Positions 22,582 through 32,684 of a stretch of 64,000 bases of DNA are shown in pieces. Made by a program: the position numbers and the translations under genes. Each line of letters starts with the position of its first letter. The first letter of the stretch is position 1. This DNA is from Agarophyton chilense (taxonomy: Eukaryota; Rhodophyta; Florideophyceae; Gracilariales; Gracilariaceae). Under the pieces are notes generated by a model, which was not told the DNA's origin, did not search any database, and was given only the letters and a program-made list of their open reading frames with translations. The DNA is taken from NCBI GenBank assembly GCA_030374765.1, contig JARGXX010000100.1, positions 248,001 through 312,000 of the forward strand. Direction: 5' to 3'.

Positions 22582-22635
22582 ATATTCATTTACTCATTAA
22601 GACAACGCCACAATGCGCAGCAAACGAAAGGGGGT

Positions 22636-22676
22636 CCGGGGGTTCTCCCCCGGCGTGGTGGGGGGCTCGTGCCCCC
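22636..22676. terminator. Two G/C-rich hairpins between convergent Harbinger ORFs
   Basis: CCGGGGG-TTCT-CCCCCGG at 22636-22653 and GGGGGC-TCGT-GCCCCC at 22661-22676, in the 143 bp between the two stop codons. Two tetraloop stems in tandem look like a bidirectional transcription stop or insulator. This role is inference. Confidence 0.5.
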
Positions 22677-22724
22677 GAAGGAAATTTCGCAAACGAGACC
22701 GTACTTCTGCCCTCCCAACGCTCC

Positions 22725-23630
22725 TCACGACCTCTCGGCGGGGCCCCCTGGGGGTGCAGTTGACTCCTGCTCAGTACTCGTAATCCGCGTTTCAGTCATC
22801 GTTTCTTGTGTAGGGTCTTGAATGGCACTACTGACCTCGCTCTGGCCAAGACGAGCTCGTTTCTGGGCGTTCGCAAGATATGTTTTTCGCAGCGCATCGA
22901 AGAATGCTTCCGTTTCCGGCTTCCCCTGGCATCCAGGGAGCGAGAATATGGCTATGGCGTTCTTTTCTTCCAGTATTTCTGATTTGCGCTTCGCAGATGA
23001 TGCCAAGGATCGGACAGCCTCCGTGCGCAATTCCTCCTGCTTGATAATCTTTGCGCTGCGACTTCCTATTCCGAAACGATCATCTGCTTTACGTTGAGGC
23101 TTCCTCGGTGTACTACGTGGTGACGGCTCTCTAGAGCTATCGCCGTCATCTTGTACTTGGTCACCGCTCTGAGAGGATTCTGTGGATGGCGGAGCACACC
23201 ACTTAGGGTATTGGCGAAGCACCTTCCAAGCATCAAAGTAAATCCACTTTCTTACGTCAAAGTCCTTCAAATCGTAGGACATAGTGTTCGTCTTTTCAAG
23301 ATGGATACTCACCGCCATTGCGGCCACGTTCATTTCTGATACCGCAGTCGGGTTGGATGCCTGCATTCTACACATTGCAATCCGAAACTTCTGAACATCT
23401 GCAGACATGTCGGAGAAGTGTTGCGCAATGCTGTTTGTTGTACGAGATCCATACCTACCTTCCGGCACGCAGGATGGCTCTGGCCCAAGTTCGATGAAGC
23501 GCCGTTTGACCATATTCATAAACACTTTTCGTGTTTGATCTACACCAGCGATGGGGTCTTCTGAAGCTGCCACCCACGCCTTGGCGAGCGTTCGGTTCTC
23601 CAACAGGTCCCAGCTCTTCCCACGACCCAT
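22725..23630 (-). CDS. Harbinger Myb/SANT-like accessory protein
   Basis: A 301-residue protein counted from the first ATG (MGRGKSW). The open frame extends 49 codons further upstream but begins with TTG, so the ATG at 23630 is preferred. Residues 1-60 (KSWDLLENRTLAKAWVAASEDP... FMNMVKRRFIEL) form a tri-helical Trp-containing Myb/SANT-like domain, and a second Trp-rich segment (RKWIYFDAWKVLRQYPKW) follows near 130. The C-terminal half is rich in Ser, Lys and Glu with a basic KPQRK run. In characterised Harbinger elements the Myb-like protein binds subterminal repeats and carries the transposase into the nucleus. The gene is convergent with the transposase, 143 bp apart. Confidence 0.9.
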   Translation of the reverse strand: MGRGKSWDLLENRTLAKAWVAASEDPIAGVDQTRKVFMNMVKRRFIELGPEPSCVPEGRYGSRTTNSIAQHFSDMSADVQKFRIAMCRMQASNPTAVSEMNVAAMAVSIHLEKTNTMSYDLKDFDVRKWIYFDAWKVLRQYPKWCAPPSTESSQSGDQVQDDGDSSREPSPRSTPRKPQRKADDRFGIGSRSAKIIKQEELRTEAVRSLASSAKRKSEILEEKNAIAIFSLPGCQGKPETEAFFDALRKTYLANAQKRARLGQSEVSSAIQDPTQETMTETRITSTEQESTAPPGGPAERS

Positions 23631-23955
23631 AATAGCGAGGAAATGGCTGAGCTCGGAAGTGGCAGAGGAGGTGAGGGCAACGGAAGGAGCAAGGATTTTT
23701 GTTGCGGAGCAGAACGTGCAAGGGTGTTTGTGTTTTGGAACGGGCGGTTGGCGCCAAAACGTTTCTTGGCTGTCCAATCACGAGAGCCATACTGGCATAT
23801 CTATTCGTTCCATTAGATTCACTTCAGCCTCTATTGGGGGGTCCAATAGAGGAAATTTGGCATCTAAAGAAAAGGGAAATGAAAAGGATAGATTTCATTT
23901 CCCGCGGTAGAGTTGCATTTTGCCCCGCGGCATGAAAATCCTGGATAGATTTACT

Positions 23956-23970
23956 GCGGTAGAGATGCTC
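23956..23970 (-). repeat. Right TIR of Harbinger element
   Basis: GCGGTAGAGATGCTC, followed by target duplication TAA at 23971-23973. A near copy of the TIR core (GCGGTAGAG) also lies slightly inside, near 23904-23912, and could be a subterminal transposase-binding site. Confidence 0.9.
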
Positions 23971-23973
23971 TAA

Positions 23974-25596
23974 GGTGTGTAAAATACTAAAAACTAATTA
24001 ATCATAAAATCGTTGACGTGGTCCCCGATATATCGGACACCATATGAATGCTGCCCCGACCGGTTATACGCACACGCATTGCTCTACAGCGACATGTAAT
24101 TTGTATCAAGTATGACCAAAATTGGATTAACTTCTGTGCCATTTTTTTTTGCAGTAGATAAAACACATGGAATAGCATTTGGGATGGGTAGCGAGTGATA
24201 GTGCTTAGCGCACAAGCAACACCGCCGTCGCGCCCAGTAAGGCTCAGACGACTAGTTTTTAGGCTCTAGACCTTATTGCCGACTAAGAATCTTTTACTCG
24301 TTTTTCAAGAAATAATGCGCTGCCTACGAGTAGTCAATATACCTTGCAAATCCGAAACGACCCAACACTTCGTTTTTTTACTAGATATTGTAGTTCTGCT
24401 TTAAAGTTATATATATATTTATTTATCGTTTGCTTGGGCTTCAGATGGTGCCAGGAATGTAGCAAAGAACGCAATAGAACCTTTACTGCATAGTCTGTAT
24501 CACAGAAGACTCTTCAGGCGTCGCAGCACTGTTAAGCGTTGACTCTGAAAAGGCCGGTGCCAAGAATACCAGTACCTCAACTGGTCTGACGATGCGAGAA
24601 AGCACGTCCACGTGGCAACCAGCACCCCAAGGGAGTGGTTGTTAGGGTTTTCGAAAGATCAAGGCCGGCGATCGGTGTTTAGATCGCGAACAGACCTGGT
24701 TGAAAAGCTTTCAGAGCCTCCTAAGAAAACTTCGGATGATTGAAGTTGGGAAGGAGTTTTTTATGCGGTTGGAGTCGTTTGAATCTATTCAAAAGAAACA
24801 ACATCAGTTTCGCTTGGATACACATCGAAAGGGCGCGAGTGTCCTTTGCACAGGCGGTACAGACCTTTTAAGCCACACGAACAGAACAATGGCAAGCGCC
24901 GTAAGCTTGATGACGGTGCAGCCATCGGTTAGAACGATTCGATTTCGTGCTGATAAAGCCTGTGGCAATGCGCAGACGCTTGTAGTTTTGACGTCACCAA
25001 GTGATGTTACGAGATACAAATTATTCTTCGTTCCTTGAAGGCGTCTCTTTTTTAAAGAGTTACCTCAATGTTTCAACGCTTGTAGAATGCTTTTGTCTTT
25101 TTGAATTTACTTTCAGAGTGGTCTGCTGCCTTTCAAAGTTCTGATTATCACATCTGCGCTCGCCAATAACTTAAAAGTTTTGAAAATGCATACAAACGCC
25201 TTGATGACAGCCAAAATACTCTCCAATTGTAAACTACTCTCAGAAAGTTGATTTTGGTCTTTAATCAGACACTTTCTTATCATGCCTGCAATGAGTCTCT
25301 ATAATAACTCTTTCGTGCGCAAACGAGTGTTGATGTCTTAAACATGAAAGTTTTTGTCCTGGTGACGAATTGTTGTACACATAGGTTTTTCTTTCTAAAT
25401 CGGGATACCAGATGAAGTTGTATTTAACTAAAGACTATATTATTCTCGAAAGCCGGTTGATATACTCAAATCACACCGCAGAAAGCAAATGTCGCCCTGC
25501 AAGCCACTGTACCTAAAAGAAAGTGTGTGAAAGGGAATGATCAGAAAAGCACGATAAGGGGTACGATACGTGTAAACCAGGGATAACACGGCACAC
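23974..25596. other. Spacer stretch right of Harbinger
   Basis: One 112-codon frame at 24700-25038 (plus) lacks an initial ATG (the first is at 24736) and has no recognised motif. The rest is A/T-rich, with no recognised gene. Confidence 0.4.
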
Positions 25597-25597
25597 G

Positions 25598-26623
25598 GAA
25601 GGCGATTTAACTTCCATCACAGCATTGTGTTCAAAAAGATGGATTATTAGGTTTAGACAGGGTACAACGTCTCTTGAATTCAGACTGTGATGGAGAATTC
25701 ATAGATCGGACCGATAGATCTAATTAAACCGACACTGTACTGTTTCGGTTGCAATCCTGTCTTCTCGTGGATTTGTATACGTGTGCCTGATTCAATGTTA
25801 GTGCATATGCTCAGTCAATGTCATCGTGACACTGAGATCTTTTTGTCGGCCGTACTGCTTTCCCAAAACGTCACCATGCACTCAGCAAGAGAAAACATCT
25901 TCTTCGCCCCTTGAAAAGCCATTCATGCAATTGCCTAATTCCGTGATCACTTTCAAAGAAAATTCAAACTCGTGCCATTGGTGAATTGAACATTTCTTTC
26001 TGGGATGCTATGAGCTGTAGATACCAGCCACCGCAGTCATGAAAATACCTGAGACGATGCAGTCTGAGGTACCGTGGTGCGAGCAGCTGTAGGTAAATCA
26101 CTGTCCTTCTTCGTAGGATTTGTCAGTTGTTTGGACCTTCGAGTCCATTCTCCAGCACCCTTTATATCCTTCATTTTTACTACACTATTAATTGAACATT
26201 CTAGCCGTACCAGATACAAAAGTGCTTTAATACGAGACTCAAAACGTCAACGTTCTGGAACAGTGTGACTGAAACTTACCATTCAAGCATTATGATGTAG
26301 TTTTCCCAAGCGAGCGAATAATTTATTCTAGTCAACTTTTAGGCTTTATAGAAATGAAAAACTGCATTGAAATCAAATATATTTGTGATAAACCGATGAC
26401 ATAGAATGGGTTGTAAAAGCTTGTACTGATGTGACTTTAATTCTGAACATCTACCATATATATAGTCCTTCAAATCATAATAGGAGACACTGCAATCTCT
26501 AAAATAATTCATTTCTATGAGCATTGCCTGTTACAATTTTTCTCCAGCAGTTTTTTTTCCAAGCCGGACTCAAGTGCTTTAAAAGAAGACATATTTCTTG
26601 TTCTGTGTTCACGAAATGCGGTA
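25598..26623. other. Inner right arm, noncoding
   Basis: Mirror of 14461-15487; no recognised gene. Confidence 0.5.
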
Positions 26624-26632
26624 TTATATATC
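26624..26632 (+). promoter_or_regulatory. TATA box, right-arm kinase gene
   Basis: TTATATATCC about 65 bp upstream of the ATG at 26697; mirror of 14452-14460. Confidence 0.55.
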
Positions 26633-26696
26633 CAATGCACTTTAGCTCCGTTGCGTGTTAGAAAGACCAAGCGCTAGTACATAGCTCAGAACCATA

Positions 26697-27551
26697 ATGA
26701 ATCTCACTGGGAATGTCTTAAACAACAGATGGACTGTTGGAACTCTTATAGGTTCTGGAGGGGCTGGAGCTGTCTACTTTGTAACTGATAGCACGAATAA
26801 CGAAGAAGAGGCCGTTGTAAAATTTGGTGTGGCTTGTAATTTAGAAGTAGATTCGGACGATGAATATGATGCGCAGGAAGATGCCAAGGATGACTTGGAT
26901 AACGAACGAAAAATTTTATTAGACTTGAAAAGTAGAGCTCCAACTCTTTTCGTGCCAGAAGTGATTGAAAGTGGAATACATGAAGGTATTCCGTTTTTGA
27001 TTATGACAAAATTTGGAGACTCTTTAGATGATCTTCACGAAAAGTCAGACTCTCCCTTTTTCAACAAAGAAATTCTGGTTGTCATCAACCAGATATTTAA
27101 TATCATGAGAGCCCTTCACGGTCTGAACGTTAGCCACGGAGACATCAAAGAATCTAATGTTGTCAGAGGTCTCGGGGAGCAAAAGGATAAGTTTTTTCTC
27201 ATTGACTTTGGACAGTCTTCAAAGCGTGCATTTGATCCATCCAATGACGTGGGGGACTGGTTTCAATTGATGGTTCGGCTCTATCGAAATAGCGAGGAAG
27301 GCCTTGTGCCAACTGATCAGATTGGTGAGTATAATTGGAATGGACTAAGCAAAAAGCAGTATCGAACAGTGTTGAATAACTTTCAGAAGGCTGTAGATGC
27401 TCGAAATGCAATAGGGGCACCGATACCCTCCGAAATTCAGGCCTTATTTCACGAGTCCCTCGGGCAATCACCTCCAGATTACGAAAGAATGAGCCTGCGG
27501 CTGCAACAAGCAATAGCCCGGACAGACCCCAGTGAGAAAGTTTTTGTGTAA
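26697..27551 (+). CDS. VRK/CK1-like protein kinase (right-arm copy)
   Basis: Mirror copy of the kinase at 13533-14387 with an identical 284-residue translation, including Lys42, Glu70, the HGDIKESN loop and Asp170 of DFG. TATA box at 26624-26632. It faces the right-arm secreted-protein gene (convergent, 1.35 kb apart). No intron is needed, and both copies are open. The gene is not related to any mobile element I recognise, so it is likely a host gene carried by the duplicated segment, although VRK-like kinases are also common in large DNA viruses. Confidence 0.9.
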   Translation: MNLTGNVLNNRWTVGTLIGSGGAGAVYFVTDSTNNEEEAVVKFGVACNLEVDSDDEYDAQEDAKDDLDNERKILLDLKSRAPTLFVPEVIESGIHEGIPFLIMTKFGDSLDDLHEKSDSPFFNKEILVVINQIFNIMRALHGLNVSHGDIKESNVVRGLGEQKDKFFLIDFGQSSKRAFDPSNDVGDWFQLMVRLYRNSEEGLVPTDQIGEYNWNGLSKKQYRTVLNNFQKAVDARNAIGAPIPSEIQALFHESLGQSPPDYERMSLRLQQAIARTDPSEKVFV

Positions 27552-28903
27552 TAGAGTTTAAGACCGTTCGGGTGGTCGCTTTCCGCCCGATACGGAGGGC
27601 AAGGCGAGTCGGGATTTTTAATGTAGTCTAGTTTCTAGTCTAACTTAGTAGTCGTCAAAGCCGTTTGTAAAGCTGTTACATAGCTTACAATCTGAAAAAT
27701 CCTTGTATTAAAACAATTCTTTTTTAGCGTAAATCTTAGTGAAAGGTCTCTCGTCACTCTCGCTCCGATAAATCCAAGATCGTTGCGCTTTTCTTTCCAT
27801 TCAGCTGTATACTTGGTGCTGTAAAAGAGATGATATTTAGCTTTGAATGAACTAGTCGACCTCTCACTCGCTGCAAAACTTCCCAAACTTTTCACGTCAT
27901 CCCCTGGATTCAATAGAACGTAGACGTGTCTGACTCTGCGTCACGATTCGCTTGGTCCTACAAAACAACTTTTTGCATCGGTAGAGCATTATGAACTCAC
28001 TGCGTTTGCCAAAGTGCTGAACATCTTAACGAACCAAATCCGACGAAGTGTTGTTTGCACGGGCTGCACTGAAGCGAAGTGTAACGTAATTAGTGTAACG
28101 TAGCTCGTCTAGTTCTACTACTCGTTAAAGACCATTAGAGTGCGCAACGTAGATATTGTTACTTATGCCAGCAATTCTAGACGACGTATGGAGCGCAACT
28201 GTGCCACCCACGAAGTTTTAGGTAGCAATCTAGGTTTTCAAATAATGTATTGACCAAACGCAGCCGTCTGGAACCCAACCCACGCTGTTGAATTCAACGC
28301 TCCCCGAACTGCGGGAGCTACACAATAAAAGCCCCGCTCTTCTGAGAAGCCCTGGAAAAGAGAGATGCAGCTTGGGAAGCAGCCTGCCAAGGAATTTTTG
28401 TGCCTGTTCTTTGTGCCTTTCTCAACAGCACGCGTAGGCTCTCGTGCGCCGTAGCGTTTGCGAGTAACAGACACAACTGTTAGAACACAAAACCAGATGA
28501 CAGTTTAAACCGAACCACCGTCTGGAGTACAGTAGTTCGGTGTGGCATAACAGCTCCTGCGGTTTCTATAAACGTCTAGCCTACAGACTACTACCAAAGT
28601 AAAGGGATAACCAGCTTACCTCCCGACTCGGGCGGGCAGGCGTCGACCACCCGGATTTTGTTCCTCTCTTTCGATCTCTTTCTCCTCCGATCCGCTCATC
28701 TGAGCATTTGCGCGCATACACGTATCCTTTATGGCGCAAAGCCTCTCTTTTTATCGTAGTGCAACATAAATCATGTTCATAAATATGGAAAGTCATCTAG
28801 ATATTTAAAGGATGGTACGCAAAAGTTGATCTCGTAGGGACTAACATTTTCCAGACAGACATTTGCATTTCCTTTCTGCCCCGTTTTCCCATCAGGCACA
28901 AAT
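27552..28903. other. Right-arm stretch between convergent genes
   Basis: Mirror of 12182-13532. The A-run indel lies at 28748-28752 (T-run on plus). No recognised gene. Confidence 0.5.
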
Positions 28904-29572
28904 TTAAGCTTGAAGAGTGAATCTGGTGTGGTGCTGAGCGATGACAATCTCAACAGTTCCAACTTCTGTCGCAGCGCAGCCAGATTGGGTCGCAGGGCTG
29001 ATGGTTGAGGACAATAGGGCGCCAGGGACAGCTGCGCCATCGGACTTCCTCCTCAAAGAGGCCTTGAGAGTCACATTTCCTTCGTCTTCACTTCCATGCC
29101 ATCCGGCGAGAGCAGCGACAGCAGTGGATCCAGACCACTTACCATCGGCAAGAGCACCGGCAATGTCCACGACGACAGTTTCCTTACCTCCATAGCTTGT
29201 GTCATCTCCACCGAAGTCAAGATAGGCAGTATCCGGGCTACAAGAAAATCCAACATTTCCAGTTAAGAACCGGGTGCTCGTATCCAGATCGGACTGGCTC
29301 TCACTCCACGAGTACTCCAAGACGAGTTCAACCAGCGGCAGATGAACATTGGGGATCATGAACGAATCTTCGGGCAGCTCACAGGCAAATCCATTCTGGG
29401 GGACTGAGCATGAGGAGACGGTGCATACGGCGCGAGTGACGGGGTTGTTGCATTCACGCACGGATGTGGCACGGTTGGGGTTGCATCGATTGGGGCATAT
29501 GTCAACAGTGTTTTGCGCCATGGCCCAAGCGGCCAAAGACAAGAGAACGGTGGAAGCGAAGAAAGATTTCAT
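28904..29572 (-). CDS. Small secreted protein, family member 2 (right-arm copy)
   Basis: Mirror copy of 11513-12181 with identical translation (222 residues): signal peptide, N-terminal cysteine cluster, and the DLDTSTRFL and FGGDDTSYGG blocks. It has its own TATA box. The two arm copies would produce the same protein, so any effect of the palindrome on this gene is one of dosage or regulation. Together with the copy at 8.7 kb, three family members lie within 21 kb, which indicates local duplication before the palindrome formed or was homogenised. Confidence 0.9.
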   Translation of the reverse strand: MKSFFASTVLLSLAAWAMAQNTVDICPNRCNPNRATSVRECNNPVTRAVCTVSSCSVPQNGFACELPEDSFMIPNVHLPLVELVLEYSWSESQSDLDTSTRFLTGNVGFSCSPDTAYLDFGGDDTSYGGKETVVVDIAGALADGKWSGSTAVAALAGWHGSEDEGNVTLKASLRRKSDGAAVPGALLSSTISPATQSGCAATEVGTVEIVIAQHHTRFTLQA

Positions 29573-29666
29573 TGTGAGTGTTCGAAGAACTGGGTGTTTT
29601 GGGGAACGATTTGGCAACTTGGGTGATGGGATAACACGAGAAGCTGTGTTTCACTGTAACGGGGCT

Positions 29667-29674
29667 CTTATATA
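29667..29674 (-). promoter_or_regulatory. TATA box, right-arm secreted-protein gene
   Basis: Minus strand TATATAAG, about 95 bp upstream of the ATG at 29572; mirror of 11411-11418. Confidence 0.65.
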
Positions 29675-30254
29675 CCATTTCTGTTCGGGTAATGAGTCCC
29701 ACGTGAAGGATACTGTTTCTCAGATCCATGATACTAAAAATAGAGTTGGAGGAAGCGAAGCATTCCAGAGCACGACAACAAATGTGGTTGCGTTAGAGAG
29801 CCAAGGGAGCAGCAATGTGAAGCGGGTATGTAGGAGCGCATTTAAATGGTCTTTCATGATAGTGACGATGCTTGGTTGGGTTTTGTTGGGTCAATTTGAA
29901 CTCTACCTGATCTCTGGTCAACCCGGTACCCTTACTACCCGCACTGACGAACGATCGTTCCGGACATTCATATCTATTACTTCATTGGCCTATCTTTGGG
30001 ATAACTGAAAAGTTAAAACAAAACTTTTGTGGGACGTGTGCTCTTTCACGTCCCAAGTCCGTATCTTTTTGACATTGTAACGTTGTATTCCCACTGTACT
30101 TCGCAGCTCGGACTTTTAATAGAAAACTGAGTTAAAAGGAGAGCAAACCACCTGTTTTGCACTCAAGACAAATATCGACCACTGTCCACATCACTTTGTG
30201 CGTTGCAATGTACATAGATTGTCTTTAATGTAACCAGAGCAAGCTGTTGGAGAT

Positions 30255-30656
30255 ATGAAGTGTGTGCCACACACTTTGAGCATTGTCGGTAGTACAACGA
30301 AAGATCCCCACTCTGGAACAACACTAATGCTCGTCGTATCTATTGAAAAGCACTCGAAACAATTTTCAACCACAAGCCAGTATCAGCAACATCCAATGCA
30401 GTCCTCGCCAGATATCCTGGTGGATACCGTTTTCACCAGTACGGATGTCTTTGTGTATGCCGGACAATCAGCAGTTCGCTTACGTCTCAGCACTACTTTC
30501 CGAGCACCTCCTCTTGTGTACTGGTTACTATTTCTACTGTCACCAAGCAGATGTTTTTGCTCTGCTGGCATCGGCAGGACTGCAGAGAGCTTCTGCTCGG
30601 CGCTTTATGATGTAGCACCAGATCTTCCAGTATCAAGAACAGACGATGGCCTTTAG
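30255..30656 (+). CDS. Unidentified ORF in right arm (mirror copy)
   Basis: Identical in translation to the 133-codon ORF at 10429-10830 on the other arm. The same reservations apply: one possible hydrophobic segment, no motif, and possibly not a gene. Confidence 0.2.
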   Translation: MKCVPHTLSIVGSTTKDPHSGTTLMLVVSIEKHSKQFSTTSQYQQHPMQSSPDILVDTVFTSTDVFVYAGQSAVRLRLSTTFRAPPLVYWLLFLLSPSRCFCSAGIGRTAESFCSALYDVAPDLPVSRTDDGL

Positions 30657-31319
30657 CGGGGAAGAGTCGGGGCAGAAAAGACCCGACGAGTGACTTGAGT
30701 TCGAGGCGCGGATACACTCTTTACAAATGCGGCATCGGTAGATGTCCAGCGGTGTCGAATATTATCAGCAGCGCGCCGGGGTTGGCCTTTCACCTACAAA
30801 TAATTTGTTTATTGCGCTACCTATTACACTGTTTTCCCCGACTGTTGATACAAGAACCGGCTCAGTTGTTTCTTGTTGTCGTGAGGGTAGTGCCAGTAAG
30901 TGTATGATGATAGGAAGGCTTCATCTCAAGGAGAAGTATTCGGAGCCCAAACCCTACCTAGGTAGTGGCCTCTGTGACAATAAGCGCGTCTTACTGTTGG
31001 TGTAAAACTTTGCGGCCGCCCTGATGATGAAAGAGAGGATAGGACTGCAAGGCTACTCCTAGAATGCTTTACCCTGTCTTAGTAAACCTTTCTGTCAGTT
31101 ATTGACTTCCAAATTAGTTGATCACAACAATTTAAAAGTGAGCCTTTGTATTTAGAAGAAAGGCTGTCCAGAACCGTTACCAAAGCGTTGCCAAAAAACA
31201 GAACAGTAAATTATCTGAACATGTTTTCAACAGATATTCAAAAAAAGGGCGCAAAACGAATTGTTGCCAAGACACTCTGAACCCAATAAATCACACAGTC
31301 ATTTACAGAAACAGAGTCT

Positions 31320-32660
31320 TTTTCGGAGATGCCAATCTCAAGACTTCTATGCTTTCGCTTCATCATGGTACTGAGTTCCGATGAGACCACCGCAGCCCCG
31401 CTAATGCTCCCTGACAAGGCAGCCGAGCGAAGTGCTGAAATTGAAAAGTACAAAACTGCCGAGAGCACTGATGAAAAAGAAGACAGCGTTTCTCCCTAGT
31501 TTGATTCATTTCACAACAATGGTGGTACTCAAAGCATATTAAGTATGACAAATTTCACTAGTGTTGAATTTCAACGAATTTTTGGTTTTATCATCATACA
31601 CATTAACAAGAATCGGAATGTTGGGCCAGGTACAAAAATGTAAGTATGGCGAAAAAGATGAGTTCTTTATGAAATTATCAGTTCTTAAACATGCCGGCCA
31701 ATGGAACTTTATGTCGGAAATGTTCGGGATAAAAGGCCTACTTTTGAAAAAATGATCATTTAGTTCATCGAATTAATTTGAGAGCATTATTATGGACTTT
31801 TTCTGGATGAATTGACGAAGAAGTATACAATAGAGCTTTGGCATGAAAAGAATCCACCATTCAAATTTTATTCGTCAGCTCTGTATGCTACTTATGTTAC
31901 TTTTCAACAAAAGACTAGGCCTTCCGGAAATCTACAAGAAGTCAAATTATACTACAGTGGCATACACAAACTGTATGGCTTTCAGGTTGAAGTTTGTGTT
32001 TTGCCGAATGGATTGGATACAAACTGCACAAAAAAAATGCCTAGGTCACTTGCGGACAATGATATTTTTCCCAAAAATTTGGAGCATCACCAAAAATGCG
32101 TTAAAAAAATCGGATCAGGAAAAAGAAATTTTGGATGAAGGGCTCCACTCTAAAACCAAACCCTCATAGCCGGGCAATTCTTACAGAAAAAGGGCATCAG
32201 GGGTCCATTGAAGTGGTCCGAGCAATTCATCCAAAAAAGAAAAGGCAAAATAGCAGCTTAACTGCGCTAGAACGAGGAGATAATCGAGATATATTGAGTG
32301 ACAGAATCATCGTCAAGAACTTTTTTGGACGTTGTTGCTCTTTAGGCTCTGTCGTTTGGTCGAAATACCGCTAAAAAGAGGAATACTACGACAATTTTTT
32401 TCATTTGGCCGTCGGTTTGACCAGTTTACACGTTAAATGGCATCCGCTTCGTGCCGAGGATGCCAAGTTCTACGGTAAGTAAAACTCTCGTCTTTATTCA
32501 ATTGAAAATGAACTAGTAGAGAAGCGCAAAACGTTGCAAACACTCTACCGTGAGCGAAAAAAGCGTCGCCTCAAGGTGGATTTTCGATCCATTTTAGCTG
32601 CTCGTGACCGCCGTCATTCGTATCCCAACGCCGATCCGGAGGGAGTTTAATTCAATGAGC
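31320..32660 (+). pseudogene. Decayed DDE_Tnp_4-like transposase
   Basis: Read across frames, the plus strand gives consecutive blocks of a DDE-superfamily endonuclease of the kind common in oomycetes: an N-terminal TNFTSVEFQRIFG (near 31545-31585), LSVLKHAGQWNFMSEMFGIKG (near 31675-31735), ALYATYVTFQ (the first catalytic Asp position is Thr), LYYSGIHKLYGFQVEVCVLPNG (near 31950-32010), RAILTEKGHQGSIEVVRAIHPKKK (near 32175-32245), SDRIIVKNFFGRCCSLGSVVWSKYR (near 32300-32370), and a C-terminal RERKKRRLKV (near 32550-32580). At least six stops or frame changes separate the blocks, and a catalytic residue is lost, so it is dead. It differs from both transposases in the palindrome spacer. The assignment rests on block order remembered from the family and should be tested by a profile search. 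Confidence 0.7.
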
Positions 32661-32684
32661 AGCTCGTAGATTTACATGCATTGC

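Larger units (their letters stand above)
21053..23970 (+). mobile_element. PIF/Harbinger DNA transposon, complete (2918 bp)
   Basis: Terminal inverted repeats begin GAGCATCTCTACCGC (15 bp perfect; left 21053-21067, right 23956-23970). Both ends are flanked by the 3 bp duplication TAA (21050-21052 and 23971-23973), which fits the TWA targets of PIF/Harbinger. Inside are two convergent ORFs, a DDE transposase and a Myb/SANT-like protein, the two-gene layout of this superfamily. Both ORFs are open, so the element may be autonomous. Confidence 0.95.
25597..31083 (-). repeat. Right arm of giant inverted repeat (5487 bp)
   Basis: Reverse complement of 10002-15487. Homology ends sharply at 31083 (the CTTAGT shared with the left edge) and at 25597. 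Gene content and order mirror the left arm. Confidence 0.95.

Noticed and set aside
10002..31083. Arms as terminal inverted repeats of a giant transposon or a virus
   Set aside because: No polymerase, integrase or capsid genes in or between the arms beyond unrelated inserted elements, and no target duplication at 10002/31083.
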